64,000 bases of DNA, taken from positions 496,001-560,000 of the forward strand of contig NZ_QRAO01000001.1 of NCBI RefSeq assembly GCF_003353425.1, given 5' to 3'. The DNA comes from Marinirhabdus gelatinilytica. GTDB taxonomy: Bacteria > Bacteroidota > Bacteroidia > Flavobacteriales > Flavobacteriaceae. Positions 33,154 through 41,866 of this stretch are shown piece by piece. Position numbers and translations under genes: made by a program. Each line of letters opens with the position of its first letter. Position 1 is the first letter of the stretch. The notes below the pieces were generated by a model, which saw nothing but the letters and a program-made list of their open reading frames with translations, was not told the DNA's origin and made no database searches.

Positions 33154-34614
33154 TTGGCATTTTACAAACGCTCCTTACGAAACCGTATCTTCTTTTCGAT
33201 GATCGTGCTTATTTTGTTGGCATCGGTATTAATTGCAGTGGTTACTATATTCCAGTATCGTGAAGAGGCCGAAGATTACCACAGAGAGCGTTTGGAACGG
33301 AAAGAGGCCAATATAAGAAAGCATCTGGACTATGTGCTGGAAGAAACCACCTTTGCGCTGGAAACCGACCAGATTCCTCTTATTTACAAAGACAAGATCT
33401 ATGACATCAAGAAAATTCACGGTCTGGAAATTTTCTTGTATGATCTGGATGGAAACCTGCTCAAATCTTCCCAAGCCCGAATCCTAAAAGACCCTAGCCA
33501 CCAAAAAATGCCTTTTGGGGTATTGGACAAACTTCGTGCTTCACCAGACAAACAATATGTAGTGGAGTTTGAAGAGAACGGGCAGCAGTACCAATCTTCC
33601 TACACCTATTTAACAGACCTATCCTTTAAGCCCTTGGCAATCATAAATCTACCTTATATTGAGGATGACGGGTTCATCAACAAAGAACTAAAAGAGAGCC
33701 TGTTTAGGTTGGGAATCGCCTACTTTTTTATGTTGCTCATTGCAATAGCACTTGCTTATTTCCTTTCAAAATACATTACCCGTTCCCTAAATACGGTAAG
33801 CCAAAAAATTATTGAGACAAGGTTGGACAAACGCAACAAACGTATTATGATAGAGGGTTCTACCGAGGAAATAGCAAATCTGGTGAATGCTTACAATGGA
33901 ATGATAGACGAGCTGGAAAATAGTGCTGCCAAGCTGGCCTCTAGCGAGCGGGAAGCGGCCTGGCGCGAAATGGCCAAACAAGTAGCCCATGAGATTAAAA
34001 ATCCGTTGACGCCCATGCGGTTAACGGTACAAAGTTTCCAACGGAAATTTGACCCAAAAGACCCCAACATTGTAGAAAGAATTGAAGAGTACAGTAATAC
34101 GCTCATCCAGCAAATTGATATCATGAGCAATATCGCTTCAGCCTTCAGCAGTTATGCAGAAATGCCCGCTCAAAAGGATGAAACCCTTAACGTGGTTAAA
34201 ATAACCAAATTGGCGCTGGATATTTTTAACGAAAGCTACATCTACTTTTTTGCTGAAGAGGAAGAGATCATTTCAAAATTGGACCGCACCCAATTAATAC
34301 GTATCGTAACGAACCTGGTAAAGAACAGCATCCACGCCATTTCCCAAAAAGCTCCGGAAACACCTATGGTCGAAGTAAACGTATTTAAAAAAGGAACTTC
34401 GGCATGTATCACCGTCAAGGATAACGGTATAGGAATTTCAGAAGAAAATAAGGACAAAGTTTTTGAGCCCAAGTTTACCACCAAGAGCAGCGGGATGGGA
34501 CTGGGCCTGGCCATGGTAAAGAATATAGTGGAAACCTATAAAGGGGAAATTTCGTTTGTTTCTGCCGAAAATGAAGGAACCACCTTCACCGTCTGTTTTC
34601 CTGCTATACAGTAA
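33154..34614 (+). CDS. NtrY-like sensor histidine kinase
   Basis: A 486-residue membrane kinase starting at TTG (MAFYKRSLRNR). It has a transmembrane helix at about 13-31, a periplasmic region with a PAS/Cache-like look (about 35-180), a second helix at about 187-207, HAMP at about 207-260, HisKA with H279 in AKQVAHEIKNPLTPMRL, and HATPase_c with NLVKNSIHAIS, KDNGIGI and GMGLGLAM. The AHEIKNPLTPM motif is typical of NtrY-type kinases. No response regulator gene is adjacent, so the partner lies elsewhere. A gatagc/gctatc hairpin precedes the gene. Confidence 0.93.
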   Translation: MAFYKRSLRNRIFFSMIVLILLASVLIAVVTIFQYREEAEDYHRERLERKEANIRKHLDYVLEETTFALETDQIPLIYKDKIYDIKKIHGLEIFLYDLDGNLLKSSQARILKDPSHQKMPFGVLDKLRASPDKQYVVEFEENGQQYQSSYTYLTDLSFKPLAIINLPYIEDDGFINKELKESLFRLGIAYFFMLLIAIALAYFLSKYITRSLNTVSQKIIETRLDKRNKRIMIEGSTEEIANLVNAYNGMIDELENSAAKLASSEREAAWREMAKQVAHEIKNPLTPMRLTVQSFQRKFDPKDPNIVERIEEYSNTLIQQIDIMSNIASAFSSYAEMPAQKDETLNVVKITKLALDIFNESYIYFFAEEEEIISKLDRTQLIRIVTNLVKNSIHAISQKAPETPMVEVNVFKKGTSACITVKDNGIGISEENKDKVFEPKFTTKSSGMGLGLAMVKNIVETYKGEISFVSAENEGTTFTVCFPAIQ

Positions 34615-34635
34615 GTTTATAGTGCTCCACTACAG

Positions 34636-34662
34636 TTTGTTTCAGGCTATTTTGTAGTTTTG
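34636..34662 (+). promoter_or_regulatory. Predicted promoter of the enoyl-CoA hydratase gene
   Basis: A -7 box TAGTTTTG (34655-34662) matches TAnnTTTG exactly. TTTG at 34636-34639 could be the -33 element, but the spacing of 15 nt is short. The start codon is 35 nt downstream. Confidence 0.35.
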
Positions 34663-34697
34663 TACCACTAACAAATCTACTTTAAACTACAGATATT

Positions 34698-35480
34698 ATG
34701 GCGTACGAAAACATTACTTTCAATACTTCTGGAAACATTACTACCATAACCATTAACAGGCCATCCAAGCTAAATGCGCTCAACAAAGCAACCATTAACG
34801 AGCTGCACGATGCCTTCAAAAAAGCCGATGAGGACGCAACAACCAAAGTTATTATCCTCACCGGAAGCGGGGAGAAAGCCTTTGTCGCTGGAGCAGATAT
34901 TAGCGAGTTTGCCGATTTCTCGGTTGCCCAAGGCGGAAAATTAGCTGCAGAGGGACAAGCAAAGCTGTTCGATTTTGTTGCACACCTCTCTACACCCGTA
35001 CTAGCAGCCATTAACGGTTTTGCACTGGGCGGAGGACTGGAACTGGCCATGGCGGCTCACATTCGTATTGCGAGCGACAATGCCAAAATGGGACTGCCCG
35101 AAGTATCTCTAGGAGTAATCCCTGGATATGGAGGAACACAGCGGCTTCCGCAATTGGTAGGCAAAGGACGTGCTTTTGAAATGATCATGACCGCTGGGAT
35201 GATAGATGCCAACCAAGCACTACAGTACGGTTTGGTAAATCACGTAACCACCTTGGAAGAATTGCTACCGTTGGCAGAAAATCTTGCCTCAAAAATCCTG
35301 AAGAATTCCCCTGTTGCCATTGAAGCTGCCATAACAGCCGTTAACGCTGGGTTTGAAGATGGCGAAAACGGTTATGAGGCCGAAATTACCCAATTCGGAA
35401 AATGTTTTGGTACAGCAGATTTCCAAGAGGGCACCCAAGCATTTTTACAGAAACGCAAAGCTAATTTTCCTGGAAAATAA
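34698..35480 (+). CDS. Enoyl-CoA hydratase/isomerase family protein
   Basis: A 260-residue cytosolic crotonase. Oxyanion-hole segments are visible as AFVAGADISEFADF and INGFALGGGLELAMA, and both catalytic glutamates of hydratases are in place (GGGLELAM and MGLPEVSLGVIPGYGGTQRL). This supports hydration of 2-enoyl-CoA in beta-oxidation or a related pathway. No other fatty acid genes lie beside it, so the exact substrate (short-chain or hydroxybutyryl-CoA) is open. A Bacteroidota-type promoter lies upstream. Confidence 0.93.
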   Translation: MAYENITFNTSGNITTITINRPSKLNALNKATINELHDAFKKADEDATTKVIILTGSGEKAFVAGADISEFADFSVAQGGKLAAEGQAKLFDFVAHLSTPVLAAINGFALGGGLELAMAAHIRIASDNAKMGLPEVSLGVIPGYGGTQRLPQLVGKGRAFEMIMTAGMIDANQALQYGLVNHVTTLEELLPLAENLASKILKNSPVAIEAAITAVNAGFEDGENGYEAEITQFGKCFGTADFQEGTQAFLQKRKANFPGK

Positions 35481-35528
35481 CGTATTGGAATAAATCCAAT
35501 TTATCTAGGAAATATTCCTAAATATAAA

Positions 35529-35536
35529 TAACTTTG
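35529..35536 (+). promoter_or_regulatory. Possible -7 box of the radical SAM gene
   Basis: TAACTTTG matches TAnnTTTG exactly, 28 nt before the start codon. No -33 box is seen at normal spacing. Confidence 0.3.
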
Positions 35537-35564
35537 AAGAAAATATTCTTTTTAAGGTTATTGT

Positions 35565-36641
35565 ATGTCCAAACTCCCCGAACACAAGAAAGGTCGCGGC
35601 GCGCAAAAGCGTGTACACAATCGGTTTTTTGAACTTAGCCACGAACTTCGGGACGATTTCCTGAACTATTGCGAAACCGAAGGCGAGCTGGCAGACAAAA
35701 ACCAAACAAGGCATATCGAAGTATTTCCCAAAACGTTTGTTAACAAAGTAAACAGTCCGGATGTTGGGATGGGTTTTTCCGCCAATCCCTACCAGGGTTG
35801 TGAGCATGGCTGCGTATATTGCTATGCCCGCAACAGCCACGAATACTGGGGTTATGGTGCAGGTCTGGATTTTGAAAGGAATATCCTCTATAAAACTTCA
35901 GCACCACAATTGCTTGAAAAACACATTGCCAAAAAGTCTTGGGAAGGACACCCCATTGTATTTTCAGGGAATACAGATTGTTACCAGCCGCTGGAGCGTA
36001 AACTTGAAATCACTAGAAAGTGCTTAGAGGTTATGCTGAAATGGAAACACCCCACAGGTATTATCACCAAAAACAGTTTGCTATTGCGGGATCTGGATAT
36101 TTTGAAAGAATTGGCAAAACTGAACTGCATTTCCGTAAATATTTCCATCACTTCACTTTCTGAAAAAACGAGACGATTACTGGAGCCAAGAACGGCAAGT
36201 ATCAAACAACGCTTAAAAGTGGTTAAGGTACTTAGTGAACACAACATTCCTGTGCGGGTGATGATGGCTCCTATAATTCCGTCATTGAACAGTCACGAAA
36301 TACTTCCCTTGGTAAAAAAAGTTTCAGAACTTGGAGCAAAAGATGTAGCCTACACCGTGGTACGATTAAACGGACAGATAGCCGAAATTTTTACTGACTG
36401 GATCCATAAAGCATTACCGGACAGAGCCGAGAGAATTTTAAACCAGATAGCACATTGCCACGGCGGTACACTTAACGACAGCCGTTTTGGAACCCGAATG
36501 CGGGGCGAGGGAGAATTTGCACTTCAGATAAAGGAAACCATGGCACTGGCGAAGCGAAAATATCTTCCGCAGGAAAAAATGCAACCATTGGATGCATCTC
36601 ATTTTCTTCAGCTTAAAAATCCGCAGACACGATTGTTTTAA
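35565..36641 (+). CDS. PA0069-family radical SAM protein (SplB-like)
   Basis: A 358-residue enzyme with the 4Fe-4S cluster motif CxxxCxxC in QGCEHGCVYCYARNSHEYWG (cysteines of CEHGCVYC). The following HPIVFSGNTDCYQPLE and NISITSLSEKTRRLLEPR fit the radical SAM barrel with SAM-binding residues. Spore photoproduct lyase-like and PA0069-type proteins share this pattern; the substrate of the PA0069 family is unknown. It is not proof of UV lesion repair. Its stop overlaps the convergent HD gene by 4 bp. Confidence 0.9.
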   Translation: MSKLPEHKKGRGAQKRVHNRFFELSHELRDDFLNYCETEGELADKNQTRHIEVFPKTFVNKVNSPDVGMGFSANPYQGCEHGCVYCYARNSHEYWGYGAGLDFERNILYKTSAPQLLEKHIAKKSWEGHPIVFSGNTDCYQPLERKLEITRKCLEVMLKWKHPTGIITKNSLLLRDLDILKELAKLNCISVNISITSLSEKTRRLLEPRTASIKQRLKVVKVLSEHNIPVRVMMAPIIPSLNSHEILPLVKKVSELGAKDVAYTVVRLNGQIAEIFTDWIHKALPDRAERILNQIAHCHGGTLNDSRFGTRMRGEGEFALQIKETMALAKRKYLPQEKMQPLDASHFLQLKNPQTRLF

Positions 36642-37300
36642 ACCTTCCCTTCCCACTCGGCATAAAATTGCTCAAGAAAGGCTACCATAAAAAGGTGCCG
36701 TTGTTGGGCAATTTTTTTACCGGTCTCGGTGTGCATCCTGTCCTTCAACAACAATAATTTTTCGTAAAAATGATTGATGGTAGGAGCGGTAGATGCTTTG
36801 TATTCCGCAGGTGACATATCTAGTTTTGGTGGTATTTCGGGATCGTAGATCTTTCGGTTTTTATAGCCACCGTAATTAAACGTGCGGGCAATGCCAATGG
36901 CACCCAGAGCATCCAACCTATCTGCATCCTGAACCACCTCCAGTTCTTTTGAGTGGAATGTTTTTACACTGTTTCCACCTTTAAACGAAACATTTTCAAT
37001 GATAGAAACAACGTGTTGTATATCCTTTTCTGGAAGTTGCTGGCTCCTTAAAAATTCGTTGGCTTTTTTTGGCCCTACACTATCATCGCCACCGTGGAAC
37101 TTACTATCGGCTATATCGTGTAACAATGCTGAAAGTTGCACCACCATTCCATTCACCTGTTCCCCGTTGGCTATAAGCATCGCATTTTTATGGACCCGCT
37201 CTATATGGAACCAATCATGGCCACCTTCGGTACCCTCTAGCTCCTTTTTTACAAAGTTGATGGTGTTTTCCAGCAGTCGTCTGTTTTTGGTTTTAGTCAT
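36638..37300 (-). CDS. HD-domain phosphohydrolase
   Basis: A 220-residue cytosolic metalloenzyme. HD-superfamily motifs are in order: H in GHDWFHIERVHKNAM, HD in ALLHDIADSKFHGG, and the distal D in VVQDADRLDALGAIGIAR. This matches YedJ-type HD hydrolases acting on nucleotides or similar phosphates. I chose the ATG at 37298-37300; a TTG two codons earlier is possible. It overlaps the upstream plsC by 8 bp, suggesting co-transcription. Confidence 0.9.
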   Translation of the reverse strand: MTKTKNRRLLENTINFVKKELEGTEGGHDWFHIERVHKNAMLIANGEQVNGMVVQLSALLHDIADSKFHGGDDSVGPKKANEFLRSQQLPEKDIQHVVSIIENVSFKGGNSVKTFHSKELEVVQDADRLDALGAIGIARTFNYGGYKNRKIYDPEIPPKLDMSPAEYKASTAPTINHFYEKLLLLKDRMHTETGKKIAQQRHLFMVAFLEQFYAEWEGKV

Positions 37301-38048
37301 GCACAATGTTCTTTAACACTGTTTGTTCAACCAGGTGTATAAGTGCCTCGGGCTCGTGATCCTTTACTGAAATAGGTAGATGTACCTTCATCTTAAAGTG
37401 AACCCCAAGCGGCATAGGGAACATCCCATAGCGTTGCAACTTCCAGGAATTACTGATGCTTACAGGAAGCACAACAGCATCTGGAGCATTCAAGAATAAT
37501 GTTGTGAGCCCTTTTTTTCGGAAAGGTTTGGGATGCCCGTCACGGCTTCGGGTTCCTTCGGGAAATATCACTACGGCACGATTGTTTTCAGAAATGTAAC
37601 CGGCTATCTTTTTTATCTGTAACGTAGCTTGGTCTGGGTTTTTTCGGTCTATCAATACCGAGCCACCATGTTTTAGGTTATATGAAATAGCGGGAATTCC
37701 TTTTCCCAGTTCAATCTTGGAAATAAACTTAACGTGTAATTTCCGTAAGAACCAAATAAGAGGCGGTATGTCCCACATACTTTGGTGGTTGGAAGCAACT
37801 ATTACAGGCTTGTTTATGGGTAGTTCTTCGGGAAGCTCAATAATAAAACGGGTGCCTAAAACATGAAGACTCCTTACTATGGTTGCATTAAAAAGATCTA
37901 CACTGGCTTTATGTATTTGGTATCCAAAAAGATTGAGTGCAATACGCTGCACGATATCATAAAACAATAATCCCAGCCCAAAAAACAGGTAAAAAAGCAC
38001 CGAAAGCGGATAACTGAAGATTTTGGCAAGCAGTTTCATACATTTCAA
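37293..38048 (-). CDS. plsC: 1-acyl-sn-glycerol-3-phosphate acyltransferase
   Basis: A 251-residue inner-membrane enzyme that acylates lysophosphatidate to phosphatidate. The HX4D motif is present in SNHQSMWDIPPL and the glycerol-phosphate binding motif in VIFPEGTRSRDG. An N-terminal hydrophobic stretch (FSYPLSVLFYLFFGLGLLFY) anchors it. It overlaps the HD gene downstream by 8 bp. Two homologues are common in flavobacteria, so acyl preference cannot be stated. Confidence 0.93.
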   Translation of the reverse strand: MKCMKLLAKIFSYPLSVLFYLFFGLGLLFYDIVQRIALNLFGYQIHKASVDLFNATIVRSLHVLGTRFIIELPEELPINKPVIVASNHQSMWDIPPLIWFLRKLHVKFISKIELGKGIPAISYNLKHGGSVLIDRKNPDQATLQIKKIAGYISENNRAVVIFPEGTRSRDGHPKPFRKKGLTTLFLNAPDAVVLPVSISNSWKLQRYGMFPMPLGVHFKMKVHLPISVKDHEPEALIHLVEQTVLKNIVHD

Positions 38049-38052
38049 AAAT

Positions 38053-38096
38053 AAAAAAACTGTCTCCTTTATAGTAAAGAAAACAGTTTGTTTTTT
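38053..38096 (-). terminator. Terminator between bacilliredoxin and plsC genes
   Basis: aaactgt (38057-38063) pairs with acagttt (38083-38089), with an inner cttt/aaag stem. An A run lies on the left and a T run (38091-38096) on the right, so it could act in both directions. On the minus strand it follows the bacilliredoxin gene. Confidence 0.55.
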
Positions 38097-38145
38097 CAGC
38101 CCATTGTTCCTTCCTCTCTTGGGAGGTCAGGTTGGGTATAGGTCA

Positions 38146-38556
38146 CTAACAGTGTTCGTTGTATGCGCCCTTTAAGTTTTCTGAAATCATATCGGCTGGG
38201 CGTCCCTCGATATGGTGGCGCTCCAACATGTGTACTAATTCTCCGTCCTTGAACAGTGCCATAGAAGGAGAGCTGGGTGGGAAAGGAACCATTTGTGCTC
38301 TTGCAGCATCCACTGCTTCTCGGTCCACACCTGCAAATACGGTTACGAGATGATCTGGCGTTTTTGCATTCTGTAAGCTCATTCTAGCTCCTGGGCGCGC
38401 ATTTGCGGCTGCACAACCACACACCGAATTCACTACCACTAGTGTAGTTCCTTCCTTTGCTAGGGCTTCGGTTACGTCTTGTTCGGTATATAATTCGGTA
38501 AAGCCTATACTGGTTAGGTCTTCACGCATTGGCTTTACTAATTCTGCTGGATACAT
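38146..38556 (-). CDS. BrxA/BrxB-type bacilliredoxin
   Basis: A 136-residue thiol protein of the YphP/YqiW family. The CxC active motif is in VNSVCGCAAANARPGARMS. In bacilli these proteins remove bacillithiol from oxidised proteins, and many Bacteroidota make bacillithiol. The ATG at 38554-38556 gives MYPAELVKPMREDL, the family start; the longer frame adds 34 residues unlike it. A TATCTTTG -7 box lies about 33 nt upstream. Confidence 0.93.
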   Translation of the reverse strand: MYPAELVKPMREDLTSIGFTELYTEQDVTEALAKEGTTLVVVNSVCGCAAANARPGARMSLQNAKTPDHLVTVFAGVDREAVDAARAQMVPFPPSSPSMALFKDGELVHMLERHHIEGRPADMISENLKGAYNEHC

Positions 38557-38588
38557 AATCGTTTCTTTTAAGTCATTAAATTTCAGTG

Positions 38589-38596
38589 CAAAGATA
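38589..38596 (-). promoter_or_regulatory. Predicted -7 box of the bacilliredoxin gene
   Basis: The minus strand reads TATCTTTG, an exact TAnnTTTG match, 33 nt before the chosen ATG. It confirms the shorter start, because the longer frame would begin upstream of it. No -33 box is visible at the usual spacing. Confidence 0.45.
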
Positions 38597-38647
38597 GTCA
38601 ATTTGCTTCGGATAAAGGGGCTACATCGGGACTTGTCAATTTGAAAC

Positions 38648-38685
38648 TTTTGTAACAAACGGGCCCCATACTTTACCTATATTTG
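38648..38685 (+). promoter_or_regulatory. Predicted promoter of the TerB/DnaJ gene
   Basis: A -7 box TATATTTG (38678-38685) matches TAnnTTTG exactly. TTTTG at 38648-38652 could be the -33 box at 25 nt, slightly long. The start codon is 33 nt downstream. This promoter is divergent from that of the bacilliredoxin. Confidence 0.4.
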
Positions 38686-38717
38686 CATTTCTTGTAATTC
38701 AGAAAAGAAAAGAGTAG

Positions 38718-39464
38718 ATGATTCGTTGGTTGTTGGCCGTTTTGGGCTACACATTTTATAGATTTCCGGGAGCCATTATCGGTTTTTTAATAGGTAGTTT
38801 ATTGGATAATTTTATGGGCTCCAAGTCAAAATCCCGTGGTGGATTCCAACAGGTGTTCCAGCAGCAGCGAAGTGAAGACGTTTCCCCAGCCGATTTTGAG
38901 CTCAACCTTCTCTCCCTTGCTTCCTTGGTTATTAAAGCAGACGGTCGTGTAAACCAGGCCGAGTTGGACTACGTACGCCAATATTTTGTGCAGGCCTATG
39001 GGAAAGAACGTGCCAATGCCACTTTTAAGGTGTTCAATGAGGTTATCAAGAACAGGGAGATTTCAGCTGCAAAAATCTGTGCATTGCTTCGAAGCCGCAC
39101 AAGGTACGAGTCCCGATTGCAAATTTTACATTTCCTCTTCAGTATTGCCAATGCAGATGGCCATGTGACCCAGGCGGAGGTAAACGAGATCAACAACATA
39201 GCACGATATATGGCCATCCATTCACGCGATTTTGAAAGTATCAAGGCTATGTTCTTCAAAAATCCGGACAGTGCGTATAAAATTCTAGAAATAGACCGCA
39301 CTGCTACTGACACCGAGATTAAAAAAGCCTATCGTACCATGGCCAAGAAATACCACCCAGACAAGCTACAGCACATGGATGAGGCCTATCAAAAAGGGGC
39401 ACAGGAAAAATTCCAAAAGGTACAAGAGGCGTACGAACAATTACAGAAGGAGCGGGGGTTTTAG
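38718..39464 (+). CDS. TerB/DnaJ-domain membrane co-chaperone (DjlA-like)
   Basis: A 248-residue protein. An N-terminal hydrophobic anchor ([20 protein letters not shown], with glycines) is followed by a TerB-like helical domain (about 60-165, with [18 protein letters not shown] and [19 protein letters not shown]) and a C-terminal J domain (about 180-245) with the HPD motif in [13 protein letters not shown]. The order matches DjlA of Gram-negative bacteria, a membrane-bound partner of DnaK. Its stop overlaps pbpC by 4 bp, convergent. Confidence 0.92.
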   Translation: MIRWLLAVLGYTFYRFPGAIIGFLIGSLLDNFMGSKSKSRGGFQQVFQQQRSEDVSPADFELNLLSLASLVIKADGRVNQAELDYVRQYFVQAYGKERANATFKVFNEVIKNREISAAKICALLRSRTRYESRLQILHFLFSIANADGHVTQAEVNEINNIARYMAIHSRDFESIKAMFFKNPDSAYKILEIDRTATDTEIKKAYRTMAKKYHPDKLQHMDEAYQKGAQEKFQKVQEAYEQLQKERGF

Positions 39465-41818
39465 CTCGATGCCCTCTCCACCATAAACCGTTCTTGTATC
39501 TCATTCCCGTCTTGGTCAATAGCCGTAAGGGTGTATGCGCCGGGAAGCGGTTGCAACGAAATTTCGTGGAATGTTTCAGTTGTGGTTATAAAGCTTCCAT
39601 CTAGATACCAATACACAGTGGTGTCCGGGTTTCTGTGGGCAATCTTAAAGATTACGTCTTGGGTCTGCTCCTCAAAATTTTTGGCGAGGAGGATAGTTTC
39701 GTTCTTCTTCGGAAATATAAACTCCAGCAATTGTTCTCCTTCTTTCAAACAACCATTTCTAAAAGGCGGGAGTACCTTGTACTCAGGGTGCAATGGCGCA
39801 TAGTAATATTCCAACATGGGGGGAAGGGAAAACCATGATTTTTGTTTCATTTCGGCCAGCTCATAACAAGAGGAATTAACCCTATACTGTTCACTTTTAG
39901 ATAAAAATACTTGTTGATGATATGGACAAGGCTCAGTTCGCACACCGTTTTTCGGGATATATTCTGAAACCGTTTTACCACAAAACACCCCAGCCAAATG
40001 ACCACTTTTTGAACAAACTGAAACTTCAGTAAGTTCATCAAAAGGAGTAGCAAACCATTCACTTTTGGGGAGAACATCCAGCACATCGAACAATACTGGG
40101 GCAGCTGCCTGGAGCCCTGTAAGGCCTGGGCGTCCCTCACCATCGGCATTGCCCACCCATACGCCAATAGCGTATTTTTTGGTTACTCCAACGGCCCAAG
40201 CATCCTTAAAGCCAAAACTGGTTCCCGTTTTCCAGGCTATGGGTTGCGAATTGCTAAAAAAGCTCCAGTTTTCTTCTCCCAGGGGTCTGTTTATCTGCTG
40301 CAACGCTTCAAAGGTTTTGTAAATAGCGCCTGCATCAAAGACTGTTGGGTTTGCCAGTTTTTTTGAAGGTTTTTCTTCCGCAAAAATATAAGTAGGTTGT
40401 TTATAATCTGTTGCACGATATTCGCTAGAAGTCTTATTGAAAAAATTGAGCGTGGAGGCCATTCCTGCATACGCATTGGTGACTTCCCATAAAGAGCTCT
40501 CCCCACCTCCCAAAATCAACGAAAGCCCATAGTGATTGGGGTCGCGGTTTATACCGTGGAGTTGCAGTTCGTCCAATTTCCTGTGGAAGCGTTCCAGTCC
40601 ATAGGAGCGTAGCATGCGTACTGCGGGAATGTTCAGCGAACGGGAGAGTGCAATGCTCGCTGGTACCACACCATTGAATTCCTTATTGAAATTTTCGGGT
40701 ACATAACCGTTTATAACGGTTGGGACATCGGCCACCAAGGTATTGGGTAGTAGTTCGCCACTATCCAAAAGCGCGGTGTATAAAAATGGTTTCAGGATGC
40801 TGCCCGTGCTTCGGGGTTTTTCAATAACATCCACAAATTTATTGTTTTCAACTGTGGTGGGAGCATTACCAATATAGGCGAGTATCTCACGGGTTTCCAC
40901 ATCCAGTACAAGCACAGCGAGGTTATGGATTTCGTTTTGCTGCAGCTTAAAATGATGTTCTTTAGCAATGCGGTTCAATGTTCGCTGTAGGTTGAGATCC
41001 ACTGTAGTTTGTATTCGTTTTCCGAAATGCTCTTTTCTTATCTTCTCCGTTAAATGAAGTGCTGTTTCAGGCAGGGGATAAGGTTTTCCGGGAAGGGCCT
41101 CCTCCAAAGCCAATTCATAAGTGGTCTTGTCTATAATATTTTTCTGAAATAGTTTCAGCAATAATCTGTTGCGCTTTGTTTTCAGAATGGCTTCATTTTT
41201 TCCTGGGAAAATTAGTGAAGGAGCATTGGGCAATACCGCGAGGGCAGCAGATTGCCCCCAGCTCAACTCACTGGCAGGAATACCAAAATAGCGCCATGCG
41301 GCTGTTTCCAACCCTACCACGTTACCCCCAAAGGGAGCGTGGGTAGCATAGAGGTTCAGGATTTCTTTTTTGGAATATCCTACTTCCAATCGGGTGGCTT
41401 GGACAAGTTCGATAGCTTTTTCGGCATAATTGCGTTGCTTGTTCTTTCGGGATAACCGGATTACTTGTTGGGTGAGTGTGCTTCCGCCTCGTCGTGTACT
41501 GGTCGTGAGGTTTCCCCACAGTGCTTTTGAAATGGATACAGGGTTGAATCCAGGATGCTGGTAGAAATATTCGTCTTCAAAATGAAGGATGGACTGCTCA
41601 AATCTGTAAGGAACCGAGTCCAATGCTGGGAATCGCCATTGACCGTCTTCAGCAATGCGGGCGCCCATCAACACACCTTCCCTGCTTTCCACCACGGTTG
41701 AGGTAGGGTTTTGAAATAAAGGTTTTGGCAAACAAAACAACCAACATACCACCCCCGCCAAGCACAAACTGAGCTTGATTTTGTGTTTTTTGATGGTATG
41801 GATGAATTTTTTGTTCAT
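39461..41818 (-). CDS. pbpC: Penicillin-binding protein 1C
   Basis: A 785-residue bifunctional murein synthase anchored by one N-terminal helix. The transglycosylase domain has catalytic Glu81 in [11 protein letters not shown] and the motif [14 protein letters not shown]. The transpeptidase domain has SxxK at S340-K343 (STGSILKP) and KTG in [16 protein letters not shown]-terminal BiPBP_C domain (about 700-785) is present, which marks the PBP1C type. It follows the alpha-2-macroglobulin gene by 48 nt on the same strand, the conserved pair found in many Gram-negative bacteria. Confidence 0.95.
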   Translation of the reverse strand: MNKKFIHTIKKHKIKLSLCLAGVVCWLFCLPKPLFQNPTSTVVESREGVLMGARIAEDGQWRFPALDSVPYRFEQSILHFEDEYFYQHPGFNPVSISKALWGNLTTSTRRGGSTLTQQVIRLSRKNKQRNYAEKAIELVQATRLEVGYSKKEILNLYATHAPFGGNVVGLETAAWRYFGIPASELSWGQSAALAVLPNAPSLIFPGKNEAILKTKRNRLLLKLFQKNIIDKTTYELALEEALPGKPYPLPETALHLTEKIRKEHFGKRIQTTVDLNLQRTLNRIAKEHHFKLQQNEIHNLAVLVLDVETREILAYIGNAPTTVENNKFVDVIEKPRSTGSILKPFLYTALLDSGELLPNTLVADVPTVINGYVPENFNKEFNGVVPASIALSRSLNIPAVRMLRSYGLERFHRKLDELQLHGINRDPNHYGLSLILGGGESSLWEVTNAYAGMASTLNFFNKTSSEYRATDYKQPTYIFAEEKPSKKLANPTVFDAGAIYKTFEALQQINRPLGEENWSFFSNSQPIAWKTGTSFGFKDAWAVGVTKKYAIGVWVGNADGEGRPGLTGLQAAAPVLFDVLDVLPKSEWFATPFDELTEVSVCSKSGHLAGVFCGKTVSEYIPKNGVRTEPCPYHQQVFLSKSEQYRVNSSCYELAEMKQKSWFSLPPMLEYYYAPLHPEYKVLPPFRNGCLKEGEQLLEFIFPKKNETILLAKNFEEQTQDVIFKIAHRNPDTTVYWYLDGSFITTTETFHEISLQPLPGAYTLTAIDQDGNEIQERFMVERASS

Positions 41819-41866
41819 ATGTATTACCGTAGGGTATAAATTTTTTGAATTATGTTCGAGGTCTCC